From NCBI GenBank assembly GCA_025462865.1, contig JAOAPI010000101.1, positions 1 through 64,000 of the forward strand: DNA of 64,000 nt. The letters run 5' to 3'. Both the position numbers and the translations under genes were made by a program. The stretch comes from Candidatus Sulfotelmatobacter sp. Its GTDB lineage: Bacteria > Acidobacteriota > Terriglobia > Terriglobales > Acidobacteriaceae. The notes under the pieces are model-generated. The model was not told the origin of the DNA. It did not search any database and worked only from the letters and a program-made list of their open reading frames with translations. Positions 1 to 8,326 of the stretch are shown piece after piece. Within the stretch, counting starts at the first letter, position 1. Every line of letters begins with the position of its first letter.

Positions 1-589
1 GAAATCTGGAGAGTCTGTGGCCATCGAATCCTTCCATGGGGCACGTGTTGAGCCCGAGTGCTTCGGCGGCAATCATCAGATTCTCACATGCCAACGATGT
101 ACTCTTCATTGCCCACTTTAACAAGTCCTGTCGAAATAATGGTGGCATTCCGATCGTCTTCCACAAATTCAGCAGTCGAAAAATTGCCCACTTGACCGCC
201 CCAAAAATGCCCAACGGTCCTGGCATGAACAGAATCCGGCCGATCTTTGCCGTTCGCTCGTAATCTCGGACTTTGGCATCGCTGAAGCCGCTCCTGCGCA
301 TCCACTCCAACTGGGCTTGCGAGGTCGCCGCCAGCGACCCGATGTCGGCTACCGCAATCACCAGCGCCGACGCCGTTGCTGCAGGCATCTGTCCAAGGCA
401 GAGTTTCGCCGCGGTTGCCTTGCTCGGCGACGATTCTAGCCAAAAGAACCGGTACGGTTGCGTATTGAAACTGGAGGGAGCATGGCGGGCTGCATCGAGA
501 ATTTGTTCGCGGAGTGCTTGTGGGATTTCGACCGGCACAAAGGCCTTGACTGCTCGCCTATGGAAGAGCATTTGCAAGATGTCGCTCAT
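1..589 (-). CDS. Nitroreductase family protein (C-terminus beyond the window)
   Basis: This is an FMN-dependent oxidoreductase of the nitroreductase fold, likely reducing nitro compounds or quinones with NAD(P)H in the cytoplasm. The reading frame starts at ATG 589 and stays open to the left edge, so about 196 residues are visible and the C-terminus is missing. The N-terminus has the family pattern: a short helix ending HRRAVKAF (normally RRSxRxF), then the flavin-contact stretch APSSFNTQPYRF at about residues 38-49. A later segment, CENLMIAAEALGLNTCPMEG, matches the conserved 'A..LGL.t.pm.gf' helix of the family. The substrate cannot be told from the sequence. The promoter overlaps two matched inverted repeats (600-637), so expression is probably repressed by a dimeric regulator until an inducer appears. 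Confidence 0.85.
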   Translation of the reverse strand, partial: MSDILQMLFHRRAVKAFVPVEIPQALREQILDAARHAPSSFNTQPYRFFWLESSPSKATAAKLCLGQMPAATASALVIAVADIGSLAATSQAQLEWMRRSGFSDAKVRDYERTAKIGRILFMPGPLGIFGAVKWAIFRLLNLWKTIGMPPLFRQDLLKWAMKSTSLACENLMIAAEALGLNTCPMEGFDGHRLSRF

Positions 590-599
590 GGTGTTCCTA

Positions 600-637
600 T
601 GTTGCTATTACAACATAATGGTGTTGCACATGCAACA
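600..637 (-). promoter_or_regulatory. Twin operator overlapping the nitroreductase promoter
   Basis: Two copies of the dyad TGTTG-N6-CAACA lie at 600-615 and 622-637, 22 bp apart (about two helical turns). The first extends to TATGTTG/CAACATA; the second is TGTTGCA-CA-TGCAACA. On the minus strand a plausible promoter sits inside them: -35 TTGCAT (630-635), a 17-bp spacer, and -10 TGTAAT (607-612). A dimeric repressor (MarR or TetR type would fit) bound here would cover both promoter boxes. The dyads are seen directly; the regulator is inferred and is not encoded in the visible flank. Confidence 0.6.
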
Positions 638-663
638 TACACAATGACACCAGCAGTGGAGTA

Positions 664-764
664 GCTACCTGTTTTATGCATACGAAGAGGCGGGATTGGT
701 TCGGATCAACTACTGGTGTCGGCGAAAAGCCCCACTTCTCGCAAAGAACGCGAGAAATGGGGCA
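664..764 (-). repeat. Dispersed palindromic repeat, copy A (3' of ppc)
   Basis: This copy shares about 100 bp with the copy at 3709-3861 in the same orientation. It contains a hairpin at 729-763 with 14-bp arms (GCCCCACTTCTCGC and its complement, one mismatch) and a 7-nt loop. Read on the minus strand the hairpin is followed by TTTT, so it can act as the terminator of ppc. Compared with copy B it lacks a 52-bp internal segment. Confidence 0.75.
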
Positions 765-851
765 GTCAGCGCATACGAACAACCTGCAGCAACCAGTCTT
801 CCTCGGTGCGACGAAGATTGCTGCAATTTCCATGAGTCACTAGAGGCAAGG

Positions 852-3608
852 CTACCCGGTGTTGTGCAAACCGGCGGCGATGCCATTGATGGTGGCGCCA
901 AGAGGATAGTCAAGTTCAGCGCTGTTGAGGCCCGCTTGCTTGCGACGCAGCAGTTCAACCTGGATCAGGCTCATGGGGTCCACATAAGGGTTGCGCAAGC
1001 GGATCGACCGAGCCAGCACGCGATTCTTTTCCAGCAATTCCCGTTGCCCCGACACTTGCAGAACCAAGCGGCGGGTGCGAATGAATTCTTCTTCCAGCAA
1101 AGCGAACACACGCGTCCGCAGGTCCGCGTTTCTGACCAGTCCGGAATAAAGCCGCGCAATATCCAAATCGGCTTTCGCCATGCCCAGTTCAACATTACGA
1201 ATCAATTCGGAGAACAGATCGAAACGCTGGGTCATTTGGCCAAGCAGCTTCTGATGGCCGCTACTTTTTTCGGCGAAGCGCTCAAGAGCGTGTCCAACAC
1301 CAAACCAGGCAGGGACGGCGTGACGGCTCTGCATCCAGCCAAAAACCCAGGGGATGGCTCGAAGGTCGTCGAGGCTGCGCCCTTTGCTTCTACGAGAAGG
1401 GCGCGAGCCGATGCGGGCAGTATCTAATTCATTTACGGGAGTGGCCTGCTCGAAATACTCGAGAACTTCAGCATTGTCGGCGATATGGCTTCTATAAAAT
1501 TGATAGGCATCGCTGGATATTTCTTCCATCGCTTCCTCCCAGCGATTCTGGTCCTCGGCGTTCCGGGAGGCGGGCCTTACCAGCGACTCCAAGCTGGCTG
1601 CGATCATCTGTTCAAGATTCCAGGCAGCGAGCGCAGAGTCGGAATATTTCCAGTTCAACACCTCGCCTTGCTCGGTTATGCGGATGCGCCCGGAAAAACA
1701 TCCGTGGGGCTGAGCCAGGATTGCGGAATGCGTCGGTCCGCCGCCGCGGCCTACGGTGCCGCCACGGCCATGAAAGAGTCGCAGTTTCACATCGCACTCC
1801 TGAGCCGCGCGATGCAGCTCACGATGAGTTTTATAAATTTCCCACGTGCTGGTAAGCATCCCTCCATCTTTATTGGAATCCGAGTAGCCGAGCATGACTT
1901 CCTGCCAGCGTCCCCAGGAATCGAGTAAAGGCTGGTATTCCGGACGCCGCCACAAAAGGCGCATCACGCCGCCCGCCGAGCGGAGCGCCTGAATGGATTC
2001 GAACAATGGAACCGGCATTAGACCGGGATCTTCGGCGGATGCCGGCACTTGAACCTGGCAGGCCTGCGCGAGGCGAACCACAGTCAACACATCGTTCTCG
2101 TTATCCGCGCCGCTGACAATGTAACGGCTGATTGCGGATGCAGCATGCGCACGCTTAAGGCGCGCGATTGTGCGGAAGGTCTCGGTTACGTCCTGGGTTA
2201 TCGCGGAGCCTTCGTTCTGCAGTTGCGAGAGGCCTTTGTTTTTGCCGAGCGTGGGCTGGATCTCCGCCAGTGCCTGGGCGTGCACTCGAGCGTGTTGCCG
2301 TATATCGAGCTCATGAAGATGAAAGCCGAAGGTCTTCAGCTTGCGCAGGAGAGGGTCGACGCAATACCGCGCCAGCCGCTCGCCCCTATGGGCCAGCAGG
2401 CTGTCGCGCACCAACATGAGATCGTGCCCGAACTCAGCACGACTGTAGGTAACATAATGCTCGGGTTCGCGGCTCTGTTGCAATTTGTGCCGAACGTAAG
2501 CAAGAAACCGGCGGTAGCTCTCGGCGACATTCTGTTTTCCCCAGGGCAGGTGTACGTCGCGAAGGTCTCGCTCAAAAACCTGAAGACGAGCAAGCATCTG
2601 TGGGGACGCTCCGATCTGACGTAGAGAGGTGCTCAGGCGGTCACTGATGGTTTGGACATCGCCAATGTATTCCTGGAGAATCACACCGCGCGCCAATGCG
2701 AGCGCTTCCTCAGTGCACGGGGGCTTGACCAAAGGGTTGCCATCGCGATCGCCCCCAATCCACGAACCGAAGTGGATTAAGTTCGGCAGCTCGCTTTCAT
2801 CCAGAGCGCAGGCATAGACATGCTGAAATGACTGTGCGAGTCCCGCATAAAGCGCGGGCAGAGCGCGGAACAGAGACAGCGGAAAATACCGCAGTCCCAT
2901 GCGAATCTCGTCGTTCACAGTAGGCTTGGCATTCCGCACCTCGTCCGTCTGCCATAGCGCAGTGATTTCCGCGCGGATAACATCATCACAGTTCTCTTTT
3001 TCTGCCGGGGTGAGCGACAGCCGATCCATACGTTCCAATTGCTCCGCGATGCGGCCCAGTTTGAGCAACACGGTACCGCGCGCAGCCTCGGTGGGATGCG
3101 CAGTGAATACGGGAGTAACTTTAATTGCCTGCAAAGCGGCCAACGCCTGTTTCGCGGAAAGCCCGGCATGCTTCAGGCGCAACAGCGTTCCGTGAAAAGA
3201 AGCCGCGGGAGGACCGTTCTCCGGGCCAGACTGGGATGCGCGCCATCTCCGTTTGCGGTGGTTGGTTTCGGCGAGATTCGTGAGGCCAAAGTAAATCGCA
3301 AAGGCTTTGGTGACCTGATAAGTTCTTTCAAGAGTCATCCTGGCGATCACTTCTTGAGCCTGCACTACAAGTTCGCTTGCGTTCGCGACGCCCCGGTAAA
3401 TGCGGTAGCGATGTTCGATCATGAGTCGCCGTAACGTTTCCACGGTGTCGAAGAGTTCCTGGCCTGCCTGCTCGACTAACACTTGTCCCAGAAGCGCGCC
3501 CAAAGCGCTGACGTCCCGCCGCAACGGATAATCTTTTGCCGGGGTCTCTGAGTGGCCGGCGAATTCCGATGGCAAGTTCGAGATCGCGTTGGAATCCTTA
3601 TCTGACAT
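852..3608 (-). CDS. ppc: Phosphoenolpyruvate carboxylase
   Basis: The enzyme carboxylates phosphoenolpyruvate with bicarbonate to oxaloacetate, replenishing the TCA cycle. It is a cytoplasmic homotetramer in this family. The 918-residue length is close to the usual 880-970. Catalytic landmarks are all present: VFTAHPTE near residue 170 (catalytic His), GYSDSNKDGG in the middle, FHGRGGTVGRGGGP (the Gly/Arg loop), and the terminal QVELLRR...GLHNTG with the conserved C-terminal Gly. ATG 3608 is preferred over the GTG one codon upstream; a GAGGA motif lies about 10 nt upstream. The gene stands alone on the minus strand, bracketed by two direct copies of a palindromic repeat, the 3' one serving as a likely terminator. 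Confidence 0.97.
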   Translation of the reverse strand: MSDKDSNAISNLPSEFAGHSETPAKDYPLRRDVSALGALLGQVLVEQAGQELFDTVETLRRLMIEHRYRIYRGVANASELVVQAQEVIARMTLERTYQVTKAFAIYFGLTNLAETNHRKRRWRASQSGPENGPPAASFHGTLLRLKHAGLSAKQALAALQAIKVTPVFTAHPTEAARGTVLLKLGRIAEQLERMDRLSLTPAEKENCDDVIRAEITALWQTDEVRNAKPTVNDEIRMGLRYFPLSLFRALPALYAGLAQSFQHVYACALDESELPNLIHFGSWIGGDRDGNPLVKPPCTEEALALARGVILQEYIGDVQTISDRLSTSLRQIGASPQMLARLQVFERDLRDVHLPWGKQNVAESYRRFLAYVRHKLQQSREPEHYVTYSRAEFGHDLMLVRDSLLAHRGERLARYCVDPLLRKLKTFGFHLHELDIRQHARVHAQALAEIQPTLGKNKGLSQLQNEGSAITQDVTETFRTIARLKRAHAASAISRYIVSGADNENDVLTVVRLAQACQVQVPASAEDPGLMPVPLFESIQALRSAGGVMRLLWRRPEYQPLLDSWGRWQEVMLGYSDSNKDGGMLTSTWEIYKTHRELHRAAQECDVKLRLFHGRGGTVGRGGGPTHSAILAQPHGCFSGRIRITEQGEVLNWKYSDSALAAWNLEQMIAASLESLVRPASRNAEDQNRWEEAMEEISSDAYQFYRSHIADNAEVLEYFEQATPVNELDTARIGSRPSRRSKGRSLDDLRAIPWVFGWMQSRHAVPAWFGVGHALERFAEKSSGHQKLLGQMTQRFDLFSELIRNVELGMAKADLDIARLYSGLVRNADLRTRVFALLEEEFIRTRRLVLQVSGQRELLEKNRVLARSIRLRNPYVDPMSLIQVELLRRKQAGLNSAELDYPLGATINGIAAGLHNTG

Positions 3609-3708
3609 CACAGCTGATCCTCATGATTGTAATTAGAAGCGGGGATTTCTTCCGAGACGCCACTCTATCGGTAAGGGCACTGAAATCACAATCGGTGACA
3701 GACCGAAG

Positions 3709-3861
3709 CTACCGGTCCTATGCATACGGAGAGGCGGGGTTGGTTCGGATCAACGACTGGATTTGGTGGGAGGAGAAAATTCGGCGGAGCGCAGGCTGAG
3801 GGTTTGGTAGGGTGTCGGCGAAAAGCCCCACTTCTCGCAAAGAACGCGAGAAATGGGGCAT
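3709..3861 (-). repeat. Dispersed palindromic repeat, copy B
   Basis: This is the longer copy of the element at 664-764. It shares the left part ending at GACTGG and the right hairpin (3825-3859), separated here by a further 52 bp. On the minus strand the hairpin ends in TTTT and lies downstream of the broken YCII gene. The gap from the ppc start to the next gene (3609-3928) holds this element and nothing else I can support. Confidence 0.7.
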
Positions 3862-3928
3862 CCGGCTGGCTTTGAGGGCGGCCTTTGTGGCCAAGATGGT
3901 GCATATTCCGAAGTCGCGGCGGATGAGA

Positions 3929-4286
3929 CTATTCCGTTCCTTTGTCCGGAGCCGGGTAGAAAAGAAGCTCGCGCACCTCACCGGCCACATCGCAGGCGAT
4001 GGCGGCCTTCTTCGCCCATGCCAGCGCCTCGTCGATATCAGCGCATTCCAGTATCCAAAATCCACCCATGTGCTCCTTGGTGCCCGTCGGTGACGAGCAC
4101 CCTGCCGTCGGGCTGCTTCCGCAGCGTCTTTGCGTTGGCGGCCGGGGAAATGCCGCAGGCGAACTTCCTGGCGCCGGCAGCAATCAATTCGCGGTTGAGC
4201 GCGTGGATCTCGTCCATCATCGCTTCAGTTACGGTGGACGGGTCGAAGTTGTCGGGAAGGTAGTTAGCAACCAGATACTGTGGCAT
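3929..4286 (-). pseudogene. Frameshifted YCII-related (DGPF-type) protein
   Basis: The first frame starts at ATG 4286 behind an AAGGAG site and reads MPQYLVANYLPDNF... up to VTDG near 4085. There the reading continues in a different frame as TKEHMGGFWILECADIDE... and stops at 3929. Joined together the two halves give a normal YCII-domain protein of about 118 residues. In relatives the junction reads VTDGP-(a few residues)-TKEHMGG, so about 11 bases appear to have been lost. Function of intact members is poorly known; several sit beside ECF sigma factors. A sequencing error is the alternative explanation. Confidence 0.75.
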
Positions 4287-4480
4287 GAATTTTTCTCCTT
4301 GGTTCCTTTGGCTTGTTTTCTTGTGGCCTGTTTCCGATGACTCGTTTCCTGTTCACTGAGGAACCGTAGCTCATCGTTCTTTTGGCCTATAGTCGTTGGG
4401 GAGATGGAAAATCGACAGCTATCCCAATTTTTATTTCAGCTGCCGACTTCGCTCTTGCAGGAATTGCTCAGATTTTTCTG

Positions 4481-4620
4481 TCACTGTTTCAAGTAACGAA
4501 GCGCAACACTTCCTGATTTAAAAATCTTCGATTCGACAAGTTTCAGTTGTAATTTCTCCGGGAGGCTGACGCCTTCCAACAACCGTCTCCCTTCTCCTGC
4601 GATGATTGGCCCAACGACGA
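4481..4620 (-). pseudogene. 3' remnant of a duplicated DHFR/RibD-fold gene
   Basis: About 45 codons here repeat the C-terminus of the gene at 4720-5277 (VVGPIIAGEGRRLLEG... to KSGSVALRYLKQ), with five residue changes. Identity continues beyond the stop codon into the 3' flank, so a genomic segment was copied rather than a domain. The fragment lacks the N-terminal three quarters. Its upstream end runs straight into the palindrome at 4615-4707. It is unlikely to make a functional protein. Confidence 0.8.
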
Positions 4621-4707
4621 CAAAACTGGGGGACAGACGGGACATTCCCCAATTTCCACTCGTCGAAAAATTGGGGAACGTTCCGTCCGTCCCCGGTTTT
4701 GTCGTCG
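4615..4707. repeat. Near-perfect 93-bp palindrome between the two gene 3' copies
   Basis: The arms begin CGACGACAAAAC (4615-4626) and end GTTTTGTCGTCG (4696-4707). They contain the GGGGGACAGACGGGAC core shared with the repeats near 6.0-6.2 kb, with a short unpaired centre near 4660. The outer part of each arm matches the DHFR-like gene sequence at the duplication edge, so gene sequence has become part of the palindrome. Confidence 0.75.
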
Positions 4708-4719
4708 CAGTTTTTTCTG

Positions 4720-5277
4720 TCACTGTTTCAAGTAACGAAGCGCAACACATCCTGATTTAAAGATCTTTGACTCAACAAGTTTCAGTTGTAAGCTCTCCCG
4801 CAGGCTGGCACCTTCTAACAGCCGTCTCCCTTCTCCTGCAAGGATTGGCCCAACGACAAAACGACATTCGTCAACCAGACCAAGCTCCATCAGTTGTGAA
4901 GGAACATCCACACCGCCGACCAAAATATTTTTGCCTTGTTCTTGTTTCAATTTAAGTATCTCGTCGCGAAGGTTCGTGCGAACAATTCTCGTATTTTTAT
5001 CTTCTGCGCTGGCCAATGATCGTGAAAAAACAATCTTGTTGAGGGAATCAAATGCTTGACCAAATTCTTTGTCTACTTTTGTCGAAGAAGGGTCTTTTGC
5101 GACATCAGGCCAATAAGGAACCATCAATTGATAGGTTTTACGCCCATAGACGAGCACGCCAGCATCCTCTCGCAAGAGGCGCGTGTAGTGCTCAAGTAGT
5201 TCGTCATCGGCAACTTGTTTGGTGTGGTCGCAGCAGCCATCCAGAGTAATGTTGATTGCGTAGATTACATTTCTCAT
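4720..5277 (-). CDS. DHFR/RibD C-terminal-fold reductase family protein
   Basis: This 185-residue cytoplasmic protein has the dihydrofolate-reductase fold found in the RibD C-terminal domain family. Visible landmarks are an N-terminal strand MRNVIYAINITLDG, the GVLVYGRKTYQLM segment near residue 43, and the late GKNILVGGVDVPSQLMELGLVDE motif, typical of the NAD(P)H-binding face. Members lie next to YCII genes and ECF regulators in many soil bacteria, and their substrate is generally unknown. The start follows AAAGGGGA. It forms a minus-strand cluster with the YCII genes on both sides. Its 3' end is partly duplicated downstream. Confidence 0.85.
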   Translation of the reverse strand: MRNVIYAINITLDGCCDHTKQVADDELLEHYTRLLREDAGVLVYGRKTYQLMVPYWPDVAKDPSSTKVDKEFGQAFDSLNKIVFSRSLASAEDKNTRIVRTNLRDEILKLKQEQGKNILVGGVDVPSQLMELGLVDECRFVVGPILAGEGRRLLEGASLRESLQLKLVESKIFKSGCVALRYLKQ

Positions 5278-5350
5278 TGGATCCCCTTTAAATGTTGTCG
5301 GCCACCCACCATCACTTGCTTTCGGCGGGTGGCCCGCCTGGAGAGTTTTT

Positions 5351-5776
5351 TTACAGGCGCATCTCAGCGGCGACGTCGTCGCCGAACTTCTTTTGGATCT
5401 CCTTTTGGGTCTCGGGATCGAAGTCGGTTAGATCAAACATCCGGCGAACTTCGACCATTTCGTTATCCTTTCCGGGGATGCGCGAGGCCCATTCGAGCGC
5501 CTCTTCGCGCGACTTCACCTGGATGATCCAGTAGCCGCCGATCACTTCCTTCGTTTCGGTAAACGGGCCGTCGGTAACCTTCGATTTTCCGCTCTTGAAG
5601 GTGACGCGCGCGCTCATCGTCGCGGGCGGGGTCAGCCCGTCGAGAGCGAGCAGCACGCCGGCTTTTCCTAGTTCCTCGTTGTACTTGCCCATTGCCTCCA
5701 TCTCTTTGAAGTTGGGTACCCAGCCGGGTTTTGCGTTTTCGTAGCTTTTCGGAAACATGATCATCATGAAGCGCAT
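5351..5776 (-). CDS. YCII-related (DGPF domain) protein
   Basis: A 141-residue cytoplasmic protein with the YCII fold, showing MRFMMIMFPKSYE at the start, VTDGPFTETKEVIGGYWIIQVKS near residue 70 and a closing acidic/basic helix. The VTDGPF-TETKEVIGGYW block is the family hallmark; the broken gene at 3929-4286 has lost this exact spot. A clear AAGGAG ribosome site precedes ATG 5776. Members often accompany ECF sigma factors, but none is present here. No reaction can be assigned. Confidence 0.88.
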   Translation of the reverse strand: MRFMMIMFPKSYENAKPGWVPNFKEMEAMGKYNEELGKAGVLLALDGLTPPATMSARVTFKSGKSKVTDGPFTETKEVIGGYWIIQVKSREEALEWASRIPGKDNEMVEVRRMFDLTDFDPETQKEIQKKFGDDVAAEMRL

Positions 5777-5989
5777 AGCGTTCTCCTTGTTGGAATAAGT
5801 ATTGTGTGTTGTGCGGACACCGTATCAGTGCCGCTACTTTTATATAAGAGCCAGGACCGCGCTGGGCCTGAAAAGTTGCCAGACGCCAGGTGCGCGGTGC
5901 GGCTCCACTTACTAGTCGAACGGGGTGGCGGGGAATCGACATGCGATTTGCAGATTTTGAGATAAACCGGGGGGAGGATCAACCCGGAC

Positions 5990-6242
5990 GATAAACCGGG
6001 GACAGACGGGACGTTCACCTAATGTTTGCTGCCGAGAAATCGGGGTCAGTCCCGTCTGTCCCCGAATTGTTCCGAATTGTTCCCATAGTCAGTATTCTTC
6101 GGGTAAAAATGGGTAGAAATAGGAGACAGACGGGACGTTTCTCCTGACGGGAAATTGGGAGGATAAACCGGGATAAACCGGGGACAGACGGGACTGACCC
6201 CAATTTAAGCCCTGAAAAAGGGGGAACGTCCCGTCTGTCCCT
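5990..6242. repeat. Cluster of GGGACAGACGGGAC palindromic repeats
   Basis: This repeat cluster fills part of the 5777-6434 gene-free stretch. A full inverted element lies at 5990-6066 (GGGGACAGACGGGAC ... GTCCCGTCTGTCCCC). A half element is at about 6121-6146 (GGAGACAGACGGGACG). A second full element lies at 6172-6242. The short phrase ATAAACCGGG precedes the elements repeatedly. The same core occurs inside the palindrome at 4615-4707. No gene is visible between 5777 and 6434. Confidence 0.8.
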
Positions 6243-6434
6243 GCATTTCCTTCCATTCAGAACGACTTCCCACGGTACGTCGCGAATCTAGGACGTGGCA
6301 GGTGCGACCGCGACTGTAGATAAAGACGTTTCAAAACCGTTATATTCTTGGGCCCTTTGCGATCGGCGCGATTGTGCTTGCCTGGCCACTCTCTCGATGG
6401 CTACTCTTAGCGGGTTTCCCTAGAGGGAGTTGCC

Positions 6435-8120
6435 ATGAAGCGTTCCTGGCTGTACTCGCTTATTGTTGTGGTCGGCGTCTGCTCCGGCAGTGCATCGGCG
6501 ACCGAGGCGAGCGTGATTCTGGTAAACGGAAAGGTATGGACCGAAAATCCGGTGCAGCGCACCGCCCAGGCTGTGGCGCTCGATGGTGCCAGAATCCTCG
6601 CGGTTGGCGATAACGCAGCGATTCGAAAACTCGCCGGCCACGACACCCGTATCATCGATCTCGGCGGGCGCCTTCTCCTGCCGGGCTTCAATGACTCCCA
6701 CGTGCATTTCCTCATTGGCGGTGGATCGTTGATCAGCGTGCATCTTGGGACCGCGAACAGCCAGGCCGAATTCAAGGAGCGCATCGCTCAATTCGCCACA
6801 ACCCTGCCCAAAGGTGCGTGGCTTCGCAACGGGCTTTGGGACCATCAACGCTGGAATCCGCCAGTTCTACCCAGCCACCAGTTGATTGACGATGTTTGCG
6901 GCGATCATCCGGCATTCCTGTGGCGACTGGATGGTCACATGGCTCTTGTGAATGCGCAGGCCATGAAACTCGCCGGTATCGACCGAAACACGAAGGATGT
7001 GCCGGGCGGCGAAATCGAGCGCGACAAAGATGGCAACCCGACCGGCATTCTCAAAGACGCTGCCACTGCTCTCGTCGCGCGCGTCATACCTCGGGCGTCT
7101 CCCGAGGAAGACGACCAGGCCATGGAAGCAGCCATGCGCGAAGCAGCAGCTCACGGCGTAACCAGCGTGCAGAACATGGCCAACACTTCTGAGGACACCA
7201 GCCAACCGGACAATTTTCGCGAGTTTCAGAAGATGGAGCGCGCCGGCAAATTGACGGTCCGCATCTATGAGGCTCTTCCCGTCCGAGACTGGAAGACGCT
7301 GGCCGATGCCGGCATCGTTGCGCCTTTTGGCAGTGCTTATCTCCGGCTCGGCAATCTGAAAGCCTTCGCGGATGGCGCCCTTGGTTCTGAAACTGCCTGG
7401 ATGGATGAGCCATTCACTAACAATCCAGCAAAGAGCGGACTCGCCAGTCCCGATCTTCTCGATGTCGAGCATTTCTATGAGTCAATGCGGCAGGCCGACA
7501 AGGCCGGACTCCAGCTTACGATTCACGCCATCGGTGATCGCGCCAATCGCACGATACTCGATCTCTATGGCCGTTTGGAAAAAGACAATGGCCCCGCCGA
7601 TCGCCGATCCCGTATCGAACATGTGCAGCACGTTCATCCGGAGGATTACGCGCGCTTCGCAAAGCTCGGCGTCATCGCTTCTATGCAGCCCTTCCACGCA
7701 ATTGATGACGGCAGGTGGGCTGAAACCATCATTGGGCCGAAGCGTATCAAGTCGAGCTATGCCTGGAAATCCCTGGTGGATGCAGGCGCAAAACTTGCTT
7801 TCGGTTCCGACTGGCCAGTCGCACCATTGGATCCAGTGATGGGCATCTATGCTGCCACTACGCGACGCACCCTCGACGGAAAAAACCCTAACGGCTGGAT
7901 CCCGGAACAGCGCATCAGCGTTGCGCAGGCAGTCCATGCCTACACCATGGGGTCCGCCTTCGCCGAACACCAGGAAACGGTCAAGGGATCCATCGAACCG
8001 GGCAAACTGGCAGACTTGGTGGTGCTCTCTGACGACATCTTCACAATCCCGCCGGAGGCGATCGAGAAGACTAGAGTCGATATGACCATCTTCGATGGCA
8101 AGGTGATCTATCAGCGTTGA
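6435..8120 (+). CDS. Exported amidohydrolase (YtcJ / amidohydrolase_3 family)
   Basis: This is a metal-dependent hydrolase of the amidohydrolase superfamily, 561 residues, with an N-terminal signal peptide ending near SASA (about residue 22), so it probably acts in the periplasm. Family landmarks in order: NGKVWT and the LLLPGFNDSHVHF metal motif (HxH, near residue 90); DGALGSETAWM near 315; LTIHAIGDRAN near 360; RIEHVQHVHPED near 395; and FGSDWPVAPLDP near 455 with the metal-binding Asp. The substrate is unknown; relatives cleave amides and N-formyl groups. The start follows GAGGGAG. It is a single gene with no clear operon partner. Confidence 0.92.
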   Translation: MKRSWLYSLIVVVGVCSGSASATEASVILVNGKVWTENPVQRTAQAVALDGARILAVGDNAAIRKLAGHDTRIIDLGGRLLLPGFNDSHVHFLIGGGSLISVHLGTANSQAEFKERIAQFATTLPKGAWLRNGLWDHQRWNPPVLPSHQLIDDVCGDHPAFLWRLDGHMALVNAQAMKLAGIDRNTKDVPGGEIERDKDGNPTGILKDAATALVARVIPRASPEEDDQAMEAAMREAAAHGVTSVQNMANTSEDTSQPDNFREFQKMERAGKLTVRIYEALPVRDWKTLADAGIVAPFGSAYLRLGNLKAFADGALGSETAWMDEPFTNNPAKSGLASPDLLDVEHFYESMRQADKAGLQLTIHAIGDRANRTILDLYGRLEKDNGPADRRSRIEHVQHVHPEDYARFAKLGVIASMQPFHAIDDGRWAETIIGPKRIKSSYAWKSLVDAGAKLAFGSDWPVAPLDPVMGIYAATTRRTLDGKNPNGWIPEQRISVAQAVHAYTMGSAFAEHQETVKGSIEPGKLADLVVLSDDIFTIPPEAIEKTRVDMTIFDGKVIYQR

Positions 8121-8326
8121 GAGGGACCGGTCGCCAGGTCCGATTGAGACTTAGTCTTGAGAAACCCACAAGCGAACTTGTATGCAGATTCCTGCGCATT
8201 AATGAAGCCGCAAAAATGGCGGGGAAATCTCTGGACGGGTATATACTGTGGGCCCGTTGAGAGTTAAAGCGGGAAATTCCGAGTAACTTCCAGTTGTTCA
8301 ATCTCCAAACAATTCGCGGGGTATAT

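Noticed and set aside
696-1427. Long open frame opposite ppc
   Set aside because: It lies entirely antisense to well-conserved ppc codons, shows no family similarity and has no ribosome site.
4481-4750. Independent 89-residue gene
   Set aside because: Only its last 45 codons have gene similarity; the rest is read through the palindrome, so it is a remnant.
5990-6242. CRISPR array
   Set aside because: The repeats are inverted, irregularly spaced and lack uniform spacers, and no cas gene is present.
8294-8326. TTG start of the amylase
   Set aside because: The signal peptide begins at ATG 8327; the 11 extra residues would disrupt it.
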